Shown in pieces: positions 9,498-18,289 of a stretch of 64,000 bases of DNA (its first letter is position 1; each line of letters starts with the position of its first letter). The position numbers and the translations under genes are program-made. Under the pieces are notes generated by a model. It had not been told where the DNA came from, ran no database searches, and worked only from the letters and a program-made list of their open reading frames with translations. The stretch covers positions 496,001-560,000 of the forward strand of contig NZ_PYMB01000003.1 of assembly GCF_003026455.1 (NCBI RefSeq). Direction: 5' to 3'. This DNA is from Photobacterium rosenbergii. Its GTDB lineage: Bacteria; Pseudomonadota; Gammaproteobacteria; Enterobacterales; Vibrionaceae.

Positions 9498-11027
9498 ATG
9501 GACAAGACTCTTTGGCTGCGCTGGCGATATCCTATCCTAGTTTTTTTTCTGGGTGCGATAGCTATTGTTTATTCGTCACAACCTATCAGCCTTGTATTGT
9601 TCAAACATGAAGTTGAGAAACGGCTTGAGAATATCCACCTCTTCTATCAAGAGAGATACCTCAACCTCGGCCAAGAATTAGTTGAACTGGCAAAGGAACT
9701 CCGATACACATGTAACCAACATGATATTGCTTTGCTGCGTGATACCATTGAGCAATCATCAGGTATCCAGTTGCTAGAACTGCAAACCCCTACAGGGGAT
9801 TGTTCCGTTTATGGTAAGAATGTTCGATTAATTAAAGATTTCGATGACAGCTCTGCCAGTATCCACCACGAAAACGACTTGTTCAACTACAGTGTCAGCC
9901 CCTATCACAACCATCGCCTGAAGGTTCAATATAGGCTTCCTGATGCAAAATTAACCCTGATCACAGAACCGGTACAGAACGTCTTTACCCAAAGTGAAGT
10001 GTGCTTTGGCTGCACGGCTATGACACTAGGCCGTGACGGTGAAGAAATCGATGTATTCCCAAGACTCGATAAAAAGCAATATACCCATATAGCGAGCAAA
10101 TATTTCGGGCCAAACTACGCATTCAACGTTTATGCGACGGAAAGTGGCATTACTTACGTTACCGAAAGTGACTTGTTCATCACCCAACTGTTGCTCTTCT
10201 TTATGCTGTTATCAGCCTGCCTGATGATCGGGCTGTACCGCACCCCGGAGCGAACCCTAAAAGAGATGATCAGCTATGGCCTGATGAAAAAAGAATTTAT
10301 CCCCTACTACCAACCCATCGTTGATAGCACAACCGGAGCCATAACGTGTTGTGAAGTGTTGATCCGCTGGCAACGCTCTGACGGTGAGCTAATTTCTCCT
10401 AATCAGTTTATCCCAATTGCTGAACACAATGGCCAAATAAAGCTGCTTACCAACTATATCATTGAGCATGTCATCGATCAGTTTGAAGGTGAGCTCATTG
10501 CTGACAGTCAATTTTATATCAGTATTAACGTCACCCCGCAGCAGTTGGAAGACGATGAATTTCTCAGTACCACAATCAATTTACTCAAGCAAAGAAATGT
10601 ACCTGCTCACAGACTAGCATTCGAAGTGACAGAGCGGATCCCGTTTAGCGATCTGGCTAAAGCCAGGCGCATCATCCAGCACCTAACTGACTTCGGTATC
10701 TCCATAAAGCTCGATGATGCCGGAACGGGTTATGGCGGATTTAGTTACCTGCAGAACCTGCCAATTGATACGCTAAAGATCGACAAAATGTTCGTCGATA
10801 CCATAGGCACCAATGACATAAAGTCTAATATTCTTGACTCCATTATCCTATTTGCTAAGCACGCAGGCTTAAAAGTCATTGCCGAAGGTGTGGAAACCAA
10901 AGCACAGGTGGATTATTTGCATCAAAGGGAGATCTACTTGATGCAAGGCTATCATTACGCCAAACCAATGCCGTTCAATGAATTTAAGCAGTATTTACAA
11001 CAAGATCTGATGATATCGAAGCGCTAA
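9498..11027 (+). CDS. CSS-motif sensor EAL-domain c-di-GMP phosphodiesterase, second copy
   Basis: This 509-residue protein has the same layout as the product at 3708-5276 but divergent sequence. A membrane helix near residues 12-30 is followed by a periplasmic domain with YTCNQHD (about 70) and GDCSVYG (about 104), then a second helix near 226-247 and a cytoplasmic EAL domain. Catalytic positions are intact: EVLIRW, INVTPQQ, FEVTER, DDAGTGYGG, LKIDKMF, AEGVET and QGYHYAKP. The periplasmic part carries an extra CFGC pair near residue 174 that the first copy lacks. That could add a second disulfide or a metal site. It probably lowers c-di-GMP in response to an envelope signal. Confidence 0.9.
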   Translation: MDKTLWLRWRYPILVFFLGAIAIVYSSQPISLVLFKHEVEKRLENIHLFYQERYLNLGQELVELAKELRYTCNQHDIALLRDTIEQSSGIQLLELQTPTGDCSVYGKNVRLIKDFDDSSASIHHENDLFNYSVSPYHNHRLKVQYRLPDAKLTLITEPVQNVFTQSEVCFGCTAMTLGRDGEEIDVFPRLDKKQYTHIASKYFGPNYAFNVYATESGITYVTESDLFITQLLLFFMLLSACLMIGLYRTPERTLKEMISYGLMKKEFIPYYQPIVDSTTGAITCCEVLIRWQRSDGELISPNQFIPIAEHNGQIKLLTNYIIEHVIDQFEGELIADSQFYISINVTPQQLEDDEFLSTTINLLKQRNVPAHRLAFEVTERIPFSDLAKARRIIQHLTDFGISIKLDDAGTGYGGFSYLQNLPIDTLKIDKMFVDTIGTNDIKSNILDSIILFAKHAGLKVIAEGVETKAQVDYLHQREIYLMQGYHYAKPMPFNEFKQYLQQDLMISKR

Positions 11028-11203
11028 ATTAGCTGCGATATTAATCAACCAAACATTTTTTGCGCAACTTCAATTGTTATTTCTGACAGAAACTCTAAAA
11101 TTGCGCGGTTACATTCCTAAAGCACCTGCCACTGAGCAGGTCCAGGATAAATTAATTAGTCTTGCTGCTTACTAGCAGTGATTGACGCAGTAAAGGAAAC
11201 GAC

Positions 11204-12109
11204 ATGATTCAAGTAGTTGGTCACAAAAACCCTGATAGCGATAGCATCTGTTCAGCACTTGTTGGTGCTGCTCTTCTTAAAGCTCGTGGCGTTGAAGCTA
11301 AAGCTGTTCGTCAAGGTGAAATTAACCGCGAAACTCAGCACATCCTAGCAACTGCAGGCGTAGATCAGCCTGAAATGTGCACTGGCGTTGCTGGTGAGAA
11401 AGTTTGGCTTGTTGACTACACTGACTTGGCACAAGCACCAGACGACATCGCAGAAGCTGAAATCGTAGGTATTGTTGACCACCACCGCCTAGGCGACGTG
11501 ATGACAGTTAACCCACTTGAAGCATGGATTTGGCCTGTTGGTTGTACTTGTACCATCATGTTCAACCTATTCAAGATGGAAAACGTAGAGATCACTCGCG
11601 AATTGGCTACGCTAATGATGTCTGCAATCCTGAGCGATACTGTTGGCTTCGCTTCTCCAACTTGTACTCAAAAAGACAAAGATGCTGTTGCTGAGCTAGC
11701 TCCGCTTGCTGGCGTTGAAGATCTTGACCAGTTCATCAAAGATCTTCTGATTGCAAAAACTGACATCCAAGGCCTATCTGCAGCTGAGCTTGTAGAGAAA
11801 GACCTAAAAGCTTACCCGTTCAAAGAGCGTAATGTTGTTGTTGGTCAGATCGAGCTTGCGACTCTAGAGCAAGTTGAAGACATGATCGCAGATCTTGAAG
11901 CAGATCTTCAGCGTCGTTGTGACGAAGAAGGCCTAGCAATGGCTGCTCTGATGCTAACTGACATCACCACCAGCACTACCCGCCTTCTATACAAAGGTGA
12001 GTGGAACGAAGTGCTAGATGCACACGCTAAAGACGGCATGCTAATGATGGAAAACACCCTTAGCCGTAAGAAGCAAGGTTGGCCATGGCTACAGCAAGTA
12101 CTTGCTTAA
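11204..12109 (+). CDS. ppaC: Manganese-dependent inorganic pyrophosphatase
   Basis: This 301-residue DHH-family enzyme hydrolyses pyrophosphate, pulling biosynthetic reactions forward. The metal ligands are visible: GHKNPDSDSI (His7, Asp11, Asp13), DYTD, VDHHRLG and SDTVGF in the DHH domain, and the C-terminal DHHA2 domain ends with the SRKKQ substrate-binding segment. The length is typical of family II pyrophosphatases. The gene has codon usage like highly expressed genes. Its leader contains a short ACCTGC/GCAGGT hairpin at 11124-11141 of unknown role. AAAGGAAAC lies just before the ATG at 11204. Confidence 0.95.
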   Translation: MIQVVGHKNPDSDSICSALVGAALLKARGVEAKAVRQGEINRETQHILATAGVDQPEMCTGVAGEKVWLVDYTDLAQAPDDIAEAEIVGIVDHHRLGDVMTVNPLEAWIWPVGCTCTIMFNLFKMENVEITRELATLMMSAILSDTVGFASPTCTQKDKDAVAELAPLAGVEDLDQFIKDLLIAKTDIQGLSAAELVEKDLKAYPFKERNVVVGQIELATLEQVEDMIADLEADLQRRCDEEGLAMAALMLTDITTSTTRLLYKGEWNEVLDAHAKDGMLMMENTLSRKKQGWPWLQQVLA

Positions 12110-12130
12110 TCGCCAGTACTTCTGCCAATG

Positions 12131-12160
12131 AAAAAAGGAACGCATCAGCGTTCCTTTTTT
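12131..12160. terminator. Bidirectional terminator between ppaC and the patatin gene
   Basis: AAAAAAGGAACGC, loop atca, GCGTTCCTTTTTT forms a symmetrical A/T-flanked hairpin that serves both converging genes. Confidence 0.93.
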
Positions 12161-12184
12161 ATTACAAGCTCTCTTACAAACCGA

Positions 12185-13399
12185 TTATTTACTACGTTTT
12201 ACCGCTGAAGTTTCATTAAGAATGTCGGCAAAATGCGAGACAAACTCACGGCCAATGAGTTTCCCCTCACGGTAGTCTATTTCCAAATCATCCTTACTGC
12301 TCAGCAATGCCCTGCTCTTGAGGCTTTTTTCCGGCGCGATCTGGATAATCTGAAGGCCTTCCGGGGGTGACAACATAAACTCATGAGCACCTTGGTATGT
12401 GGAGTAGTAGCGGTTTAGCATATCGATCACCTCTAGACGCTTACTATTACCAGTAAGCGCCAAGAACCGCTCGATATTATCTGCCGAAAGTAAACTCCAC
12501 CCTTTCCCTTTGCTCTCGATTGTCTGCTCACGATCGGCTTCTAGTTGCTCTGGCGATGCTAACGGATCTTTATCTCGCCAGTTTGATTTCCAGCCCTCAA
12601 ACTTCGTCGTCAGTTCACCGTGGAGAGATTTCACTTTATCTAGAGACTGATTAAGGCTCAGGCGCTCAATATACTCAGGCAGTGCCGTTTCTACTTTGCT
12701 GCGCCAATCATCGAAGCGGCGACCTTCACTACCCGGCAGCAATACTGGCTCGGTTCTGACGACTATCACCAAATCAGCCCCTCGCTGCCACGCCTCCTTG
12801 ACGGGAACTGCGGCACTAACGCCACCATCAACCCATTCCAAGTCATCAATATTGACCGGTAAATTATAAATTACAGGTATCGCACACGATGCACGAAGTA
12901 CTTCGCACCAGTTATCTTGATACATCGGCATATAGATATCTTGCAGGGTATCCTTTCGCGTTGCACAAGCTAACGCCGTGCGATGCTTTAGCACATCACG
13001 AGCCTTCAAGACATCAAGCGGAATGGCGCCATGTGACCGGACCTCTTCCAGGGCCCAGTCAAGGTTCATTGATTTCTGTTGGCTCAAATACTTATAGAGG
13101 TTGAAAAACTCATTGTCAGTGGTGTAGTTAACAATGAATTCATATCCAAAGCGAGGCTGGCGGCTAATAAAGGAGGACAGGTTGAGTGCGCCGGCAGAAG
13201 TGCCGATGTAGAGTTCGAAGGGATCAAAGCCACTTTCCAAAAAAGCATCAAAAACGCCAGCTGTAAAAATACCGCGCTGCCCGCCTCCCTGTACAACAAG
13301 CGCTATTTTTTTCTGTTTCGCATTCAGTAGCTGGCGCGAAAAGTTGTTAATTAAAGGTAAATCGAATGCCTTAAGGCTAAACGGTAAATGGTTTGTCAT
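12185..13399 (-). CDS. Patatin-like phospholipase, YjjU type
   Basis: This 404-residue protein carries the patatin catalytic elements: the glycine-rich oxyanion segment VVQGGGQRGIF (36-46), the nucleophile motif GTSAG (66-70, Ser68) and the aspartate motif DGG (191-193). The first 200 residues follow E. coli YjjU closely. The C-terminal half resembles the YjjU-type extension and includes the PEGLQIIQIAPEKSL segment. It is probably a cytoplasmic lipid acyl hydrolase; the physiological lipid is unknown. Its length exceeds YjjU by an insertion around residues 250-300. Confidence 0.88.
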   Translation of the reverse strand: MTNHLPFSLKAFDLPLINNFSRQLLNAKQKKIALVVQGGGQRGIFTAGVFDAFLESGFDPFELYIGTSAGALNLSSFISRQPRFGYEFIVNYTTDNEFFNLYKYLSQQKSMNLDWALEEVRSHGAIPLDVLKARDVLKHRTALACATRKDTLQDIYMPMYQDNWCEVLRASCAIPVIYNLPVNIDDLEWVDGGVSAAVPVKEAWQRGADLVIVVRTEPVLLPGSEGRRFDDWRSKVETALPEYIERLSLNQSLDKVKSLHGELTTKFEGWKSNWRDKDPLASPEQLEADREQTIESKGKGWSLLSADNIERFLALTGNSKRLEVIDMLNRYYSTYQGAHEFMLSPPEGLQIIQIAPEKSLKSRALLSSKDDLEIDYREGKLIGREFVSHFADILNETSAVKRSK

Positions 13400-13500
13400 A
13401 CCCCTGACTCACAAACTACAAAAATCCATCCCGGCCAGTATACCTTCCTTAGTTTGATAAAACTTTAATATCAACGACAAAATTTTGCTATATTAATAAC

Positions 13501-13590
13501 TTACGCAGTAACTGAAACGAGACCAAAGCCCATAATGACGGTCATAGTGATGATTGCTGTTAACACAGCGTACTTAAATTCAGATTCCAT
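13501..13590 (-). CDS. ynhF: YnhF-type membrane peptide (29 residues)
   Basis: This very short gene encodes MESEFKYAVLTAIITMTVIM and nine more residues ending SVTA. It resembles E. coli YnhF, a 29-residue inner-membrane peptide of unknown function, in length, in its acidic and aromatic start and in its single hydrophobic helix. AGGGA lies seven bases before the ATG at 13590, a good ribosome binding site. The gene stands alone in the gap between the patatin and beta-barrel genes. Identification is by resemblance only and I could not align it computationally. Confidence 0.72.
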   Translation of the reverse strand: MESEFKYAVLTAIITMTVIMGFGLVSVTA

Positions 13591-13717
13591 AATAATTCCC
13601 TACTCCATTTGGGCGCTTAACAAACTGTTAACTCTATTTTAGGGAGAGTTCAAGATTCTGGCTAATGAAAAAGCAATAATTTAAGAAAGCTGTCACACTA
13701 AACATTATATTTGCGCT

Positions 13718-14323
13718 ATGGATAATGGTATGAAAACTGGACATTTGTTTATCATTGCCGTGGGATTAATAACGGCATCGCACTCAGCTACGGCCAACAC
13801 TATCTATGTCACGCCTTATGTTGGATATACTTTTTCAAATGGCATTACTGATGATAACGGCATCGAAATAGAGCCAGAAAGTGACCCGCATTATGCCATC
13901 AGTATTGAAACCGATTTAGACCAAGGCCGTGTCGGCCTGTTTGTCAGCCACCAGCCCACTGACTACGAGACTTTCTCAAACTCCGGCTCACTCACGTACG
14001 TACATTTTCAAAGCTCATTACGTTTCGATACGTTTACACACTTTGATACCTACCTAGGTGCAAGCATTGGTACGACCATTATTGATGCTGACTGGAGCGA
14101 CAAAGATATGGTGTTCTCTGGGGGCTTTTTAGGTGGTGTTGAGTACAAATTTACACCAAACTTCTCAGTGCTGCTTGAGGGGCGTTGGTTGGCCAACCTA
14201 ATGGATGGTGATACCACAACTATCTGTAACCTGCCTGAAGGTAACCAAACTTGTAGTATCAGAGTCGACTCCGAATGGCTAACCCAATTCCAAACTAATC
14301 TTGGCTTTACCTTCTCATTCTAA
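13718..14323 (+). CDS. Outer-membrane beta-barrel protein of unknown function
   Basis: This 201-residue protein has a signal peptide (TGHLFIIAVGLITASHSATA, cleavage near residue 27). Alternating hydrophobic strands follow, such as IYVTPYVGYTFSNG, VGLFVSHQP and FTPNFSVLLEGRWLA, and it ends in Phe (LGFTFSF), the usual signal for barrel insertion. About eight strands would fit. One pair of cysteines (ICNLPEGNQTCSI) could form a loop disulfide. A second in-frame ATG at 13730 is equally plausible; neither start has a strong ribosome binding site. I do not recognise a named family. Confidence 0.75.
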   Translation: MDNGMKTGHLFIIAVGLITASHSATANTIYVTPYVGYTFSNGITDDNGIEIEPESDPHYAISIETDLDQGRVGLFVSHQPTDYETFSNSGSLTYVHFQSSLRFDTFTHFDTYLGASIGTTIIDADWSDKDMVFSGGFLGGVEYKFTPNFSVLLEGRWLANLMDGDTTTICNLPEGNQTCSIRVDSEWLTQFQTNLGFTFSF

Positions 14324-14731
14324 GTATCTCGGCATCAGTTCGGCTTCATATCCGATATCGTATTCCGCACATTAGCCTCCAGCGCTAATGTGTGGAAAAA
14401 CTGATTTTCTGCCATTATCCAGAGATTACCGTTAAGTTTGTAAAATAATATTTCCCTCCAAGCATTTTCCATCTCGGTAGTTTTTTCCCACCTCTTCGCA
14501 GAAGATCACAGTTTTCTTGTCTGGAATCCAAAGCAAAACCAACAATTAACAACTAGCCAATTATATATTTACAACCCTACTCTCTATTGCTTTACATATT
14601 TACTCTAGTTAATCTCGTCCCATCAGCGTGGTCTTACCTTTCAATTCACACGCTAAGTATAGATATTAATTGGAATAATTCTCTGACCAATCCTATTCCT
14701 ATAGTGATTTGCAGTACATAAGGAGATGTAT
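14324..14731. other. Intergenic region before the NSS transporter gene
   Basis: About 400 bases without a supported gene. The left end contains a strong hairpin at 14365-14395 (described separately). The rest is AT-rich and should contain the promoter for the transporter operon. Confidence 0.5.
14365..14395. repeat. Stem-loop downstream of the beta-barrel gene
   Basis: CCGCACATTAGC and GCTAATGTGTGG form a 12-bp stem (one G-T pair) around a seven-base loop. There is no T run on either side, so it is not a standard intrinsic terminator. It may protect the 3' end of the upstream mRNA. Confidence 0.6.
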
Positions 14732-16219
14732 ATGAAACGAGAACAATGGGGCTCTCGCGCAGGGTTTATCCTTGCTGCAGTTGGCTCTGCAATTGGCCTA
14801 GGAAACATTTGGCGTTTCCCGTATATGGCTTACGAAAATGGTGGTGGCGCCTTTTTTATCCCTTACCTTTTTGCCATGCTCACCGCCGGTATCCCGTTTA
14901 TGATCATGGAGTTCAGCCTTGGCCATAAACTACGCGGTGCCGCGCCAAGGGCTTTCTCCAAGCTGGGTATGAAGTTCGAATGGCTAGGTTGGTTCCAGGT
15001 ATTTATCGCAGCCATTATCGCTGTTTACTATGTTGCGATTATCGGCTGGGCAATTTCCTACCTAAGTTACTCATTCACTCAAAGTTGGGGGAGCGACACC
15101 AATGGTTTCTTCTTCGGTGAATACCTCAAGCTGGGTGACAACACACCAAGTCAGCTAGGCAGCCTGCAAAGCCATATTGCCATTCCGATGGCTATTGCAT
15201 GGGCGATTACCTTTGCCGCTGTCTTTACTGGCGTCAAAGGCGGTATTGAACGCGCCAGTAAAATCATGATGCCTCTATTGTTTATCATGGTGGTTGCACT
15301 GATTGGACGCGTAATCTTCCTACCGGGTGCTCTGGATGGCCTGAACTACCTATTCCAGCCAGATTTCAGCAAGATTATGGATGCCAAGGTATGGTCAGCA
15401 GCTTATGGTCAGATCTTCTTCACCTTGAGTGTGGGTTTCGCCATCATGATTGCTTACTCAAGCTACTTGCCTGAGAAATCTGATATCAACAACAACGCTT
15501 TCATGACGGTACTGATCAACTGTGGCTTCTCTATCACCGCAGGTGTATTGATTTTCGGCGTGTTGGGGTACATGGCACAAGAGCAGGCCAAACCGATCAC
15601 AGAAGTTGTTTCAGCAGGTGTGGGCTTAGCATTCGTCACTATCCCGGCCGCTATCAACTTGCTACCGGCTCCGTTTATCCTTGGCCCACTATTCTTCTTG
15701 GCACTGGTTGTTGCAGGTCTTAGCTCGCACATTTCAATTATCGAAGCGGTAACCTCTGCCATCATCGATAAGCTGAAGATCACCCGTAAGCTTGCGGCCT
15801 CTTTGGTATGCGGTATCGGCTTCATTGTATCCATGGCCTTTGCCACCAATGGCGGCCTACTGTTGCTAGATTTGGTTGATTACTTCATTAACAACGTTGC
15901 ACTGCTGGCCAGCTGCTTGGTTGAGCTAGTGGTTATTGCATGGCTGCTTAAAGTGTCTGACATCCGTAGCTATGTAAACAGCATCTCGGAATTCAGCATC
16001 GGAAAATGGTTTGAAATCTGTATCCGCTTCCTGAGCCCGGCAATGCTAGCGGTTATCCTAGGTACTAACCTTGTGAACACCTTCAATGATGGCTACGGCG
16101 GCTATGAAGCCTCTGATCTACTGATGCTAGGTTGGGGTCTGGTTGCAGCAATGTTTGTTGTTGCCGTTATCATCAATGTTTCGTCAAAACCACAGCTTCA
16201 GCAGGAGGCAAAACTATGA
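14732..16219 (+). CDS. Sodium-dependent NSS-family amino-acid transporter (MetP-like large subunit)
   Basis: This 495-residue inner-membrane transporter of the neurotransmitter:sodium symporter family has about 12 helices. The family start is plain: WGSRAGFILAAVGSAIGLGN then IWRFPY, the unwound helix 1 that binds sodium and substrate. Sodium-site residues recur in helix 8 (VVAGLSSHISIIEA). I choose ATG 14732 because AGGAG at 14721-14725 is six bases before it; the ATG at 14726 overlaps that site. The stop overlaps the start of a 31-residue gene like the MetS subunit, which suggests methionine, alanine or a related amino acid as substrate. Confidence 0.9.
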   Translation: MKREQWGSRAGFILAAVGSAIGLGNIWRFPYMAYENGGGAFFIPYLFAMLTAGIPFMIMEFSLGHKLRGAAPRAFSKLGMKFEWLGWFQVFIAAIIAVYYVAIIGWAISYLSYSFTQSWGSDTNGFFFGEYLKLGDNTPSQLGSLQSHIAIPMAIAWAITFAAVFTGVKGGIERASKIMMPLLFIMVVALIGRVIFLPGALDGLNYLFQPDFSKIMDAKVWSAAYGQIFFTLSVGFAIMIAYSSYLPEKSDINNNAFMTVLINCGFSITAGVLIFGVLGYMAQEQAKPITEVVSAGVGLAFVTIPAAINLLPAPFILGPLFFLALVVAGLSSHISIIEAVTSAIIDKLKITRKLAASLVCGIGFIVSMAFATNGGLLLLDLVDYFINNVALLASCLVELVVIAWLLKVSDIRSYVNSISEFSIGKWFEICIRFLSPAMLAVILGTNLVNTFNDGYGGYEASDLLMLGWGLVAAMFVVAVIINVSSKPQLQQEAKL

Positions 16220-16311
16220 CCACTGGTGCGATTATTATGATGCTTTTCGGCTTGGGCATTACATGGGGTGGCGCAGCGTACTGCATCTCTGTGGCAATGA
16301 AGAAGCAATAG
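16216..16311 (+). CDS. MetS-like small subunit of NSS transporter (31 residues)
   Basis: The gene encodes MTTGAIIMMLFGLGITWGGA followed by AYCISVAMKKQ. It is a single membrane helix with a short basic tail and matches the methionine/alanine-import NSS small-subunit family first defined by corynebacterial MetS. It overlaps the transporter stop by ATGA, so translation is probably coupled, and AGGAGG is present at 16203-16208. A terminator follows. In Corynebacterium the small subunit is needed for MetP-dependent methionine uptake; the same role is inferred here. Confidence 0.85.
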   Translation: MTTGAIIMMLFGLGITWGGAAYCISVAMKKQ

Positions 16312-16328
16312 ACAAAGGCTAAGCAATC

Positions 16329-16357
16329 AAAAAGGAGGCATTTCGCCTCCTTTTTTT
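16329..16357 (+). terminator. Intrinsic terminator after the NSS transporter operon
   Basis: AAAAAGGAGGC, loop atttc, GCCTCCTTTTT with further T bases. It lies 17 bases past the small-subunit stop. Confidence 0.93.
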
Positions 16358-16548
16358 GTTCCGAGGAAGCAGTAAATATGTTAACAATGATGCATTCCCA
16401 TAAAGAATTCTTTTCCTTATGGCAATCAGATAGCTACAATCGGATGTCATATGATGGCAAATGAAAAACAACAGCTTAAAAATAGAGCAAGCTATCAGAT
16501 CAGATTTATCTGTTGAGCCCAATGAAAATAAAGAATCAAGGATTTGAA

Positions 16549-17061
16549 ATGAAGTTAGCAGCATTAGTACTCTCAGCGGCACTCATCCCTTCTGTCACTT
16601 TGGCTTCTTCATCCAGTTGCGAAAGTGATAAATACCACCAATACATTGACGCTTCGCTCAACTGGTATGAAAACCTCGTCGAACTGGCCGTAGAGAAAGA
16701 ACCTAATCTCAAAGATGTGGGGGATTGGTTTCTAGAAGGACGTAAACACCATTTCGAACTCAATCGCGATGCCTTCGATTGGTATCTTGCCAATGACAAA
16801 GAAAAGCTCGCCCTATCCCTACCTGTTGAGTCTTGGCTAAATCTCACTCAGCAGGATGTCAAAGCCCTATCTGAGCAAGACTCAGAATTAGGCAAAGCGG
16901 CAAAACTGGCTTTTGATGACCGCCAAAGCAAGCCACACCCGCAAAACTACGCATTACGCAGTGCTTTTGCTGAACTGTTAACCCATCCGGGCAACATTGA
17001 AAAACCACTCAATGCCTATAACGAAAAAATGGCTGCGATTGCTGAAATGGAATGTAAGTAA
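16549..17061 (+). CDS. Periplasmic protein of unknown function
   Basis: This 170-residue protein has a clear signal peptide (MKLAALVLSAALIPSVTLA, then SSSSC). The mature part is mostly helical and rich in charged and aromatic residues (YIDASLNWYENLVELAVEKE). It has only two mature cysteines, near the new N-terminus and at the penultimate position (ECK), which could join the ends by a disulfide. I place the start at ATG 16549, with AGGA six bases upstream, rather than at the in-frame ATG 12 codons earlier. No family is recognised. Confidence 0.72.
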   Translation: MKLAALVLSAALIPSVTLASSSSCESDKYHQYIDASLNWYENLVELAVEKEPNLKDVGDWFLEGRKHHFELNRDAFDWYLANDKEKLALSLPVESWLNLTQQDVKALSEQDSELGKAAKLAFDDRQSKPHPQNYALRSAFAELLTHPGNIEKPLNAYNEKMAAIAEMECK

Positions 17062-17068
17062 TCGCACT

Positions 17069-17120
17069 GAAAGTGGCTCAATATAAATTTTATATAAATT
17101 GGGCTACTTTCTTATTTTTT
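17069..17120 (+). terminator. Likely terminator after the periplasmic protein gene
   Basis: GAAAGTGGCTCAAT pairs with ATTGGGCTACTTTC (two G-T pairs) around an AT-rich loop, followed by TTATTTTTTT. Confidence 0.75.
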
Positions 17121-17222
17121 TCAATTGCATACCTCAATTGATTCATAGAAGATTAACGGTTTTTTGCTACAGTCAATCCACCCTTTTTCGCCATGAATCC
17201 CTTTGATTAGGAAGGACCCAAG

Positions 17223-18215
17223 ATGACAAAACGGTACGCTAACGCATTATGCATTCTTCTCCCAGCGGCTTGTTTATCCACACAAGCGCTAGCCAACCAG
17301 CCACAGCCTTGGTCTGCCGGTTTCAATGCTGATATCTCTGTGTTAGCTGGATACACCCAAAGCACCTCTCCCTTTAACACGGATGGGAGCAGTACCATAT
17401 CTGACTTTGGCAAAGCAGATAGTGAGAGCAATTTTCTGGTTGCCCCTCTGGGCACTATCAGTTACACCACCCAAGATTTGAATAACCAAATCTATTTCGG
17501 TACCAGCCGCTCCGATCTAGCGTTTGGCCGCTTCCACCTAGAACTGGGCTACAAACGCAAGTTAGAAGATAACAGTACGTTAGTCTTCAGTTATGTTCCC
17601 GGCCTTATTTCAAGTGAAACCTGGCAAGACCCATATTTGCGTGATCAGCCTCGTGCAAAAACAGACAGCAAAATAAAAGGGCTACGTTTCCAATACAACC
17701 AGATCTTGGGAAGCAACTTTTCTCTTGAGTTGTCCGGTGGTAATCAAGATATTGATGATGAGAAAAGCGGACAATCTTACAACTCTGAGACTCAAAAATT
17801 ACTCAATCGTCAATCAGATATTTACTTTGCTGAGCTAACCCACTTCCAACCATTGAGCCGAACCCAATTCTTGCGTACTGCACTTAACTACACCCGTAAT
17901 AATGCAGACGGAGACGCAATGGCCAGCGACGGTTACGGCGCAGAGATTGGTATCGTTCAGGCAATCAACAAAGCTAGCTTCGCCCTAACCTTCAGTTATA
18001 GCTATGTTGACTTCGATGAACAAAACCCTATTTTCACCCGTACCCAACAAGATGACCGCTGGGGCGTGTTCCTAGCATCACAATACAACGAGCCTATGGG
18101 CTGGGAAAACTGGAACCTAGTCTCGCTAATAGGCTATAACCAAAGTAACTCAAACATCACTTTTTATGATGAAGAGAGCTTACTATTTACAGTGGGTATG
18201 AATTACCGTTTCTAA
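17223..18215 (+). CDS. DUF2860-type outer-membrane protein
   Basis: This 330-residue secreted protein has signal peptide MTKRYANALCILLPAACLST...ALA. The mature part is a run of amphipathic strands with glycine and aromatic turns (QIYFGTSRSDLAFGRFHLELGY, LVFSYVPGLIS, FALTFSYSYVDF) and ends in NYRF, the pattern of an outer-membrane barrel. The overall sequence resembles the DUF2860 family found in Vibrio and relatives, whose function is unknown. AAGGA lies eight bases before the ATG. It is immediately upstream of panP, separated by a strong stem-loop. Confidence 0.8.
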   Translation: MTKRYANALCILLPAACLSTQALANQPQPWSAGFNADISVLAGYTQSTSPFNTDGSSTISDFGKADSESNFLVAPLGTISYTTQDLNNQIYFGTSRSDLAFGRFHLELGYKRKLEDNSTLVFSYVPGLISSETWQDPYLRDQPRAKTDSKIKGLRFQYNQILGSNFSLELSGGNQDIDDEKSGQSYNSETQKLLNRQSDIYFAELTHFQPLSRTQFLRTALNYTRNNADGDAMASDGYGAEIGIVQAINKASFALTFSYSYVDFDEQNPIFTRTQQDDRWGVFLASQYNEPMGWENWNLVSLIGYNQSNSNITFYDEESLLFTVGMNYRF

Positions 18216-18231
18216 TTTTTTTCGACAGCGG

Positions 18232-18265
18232 CGGCAAATTGCATTAAATTAGCTGCAATTTGCCG
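18232..18265 (+). repeat. Strong stem-loop just upstream of panP
   Basis: CGGCAAATTGCA (18232-18243) pairs perfectly with TGCAATTTGCCG (18254-18265) around a 10-base loop. No T run follows, so it is not a simple terminator. It ends 24 bases before the panP ATG. Confidence 0.8.
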
Positions 18266-18289
18266 AATAGTTACAAGTTATTAATCGTT

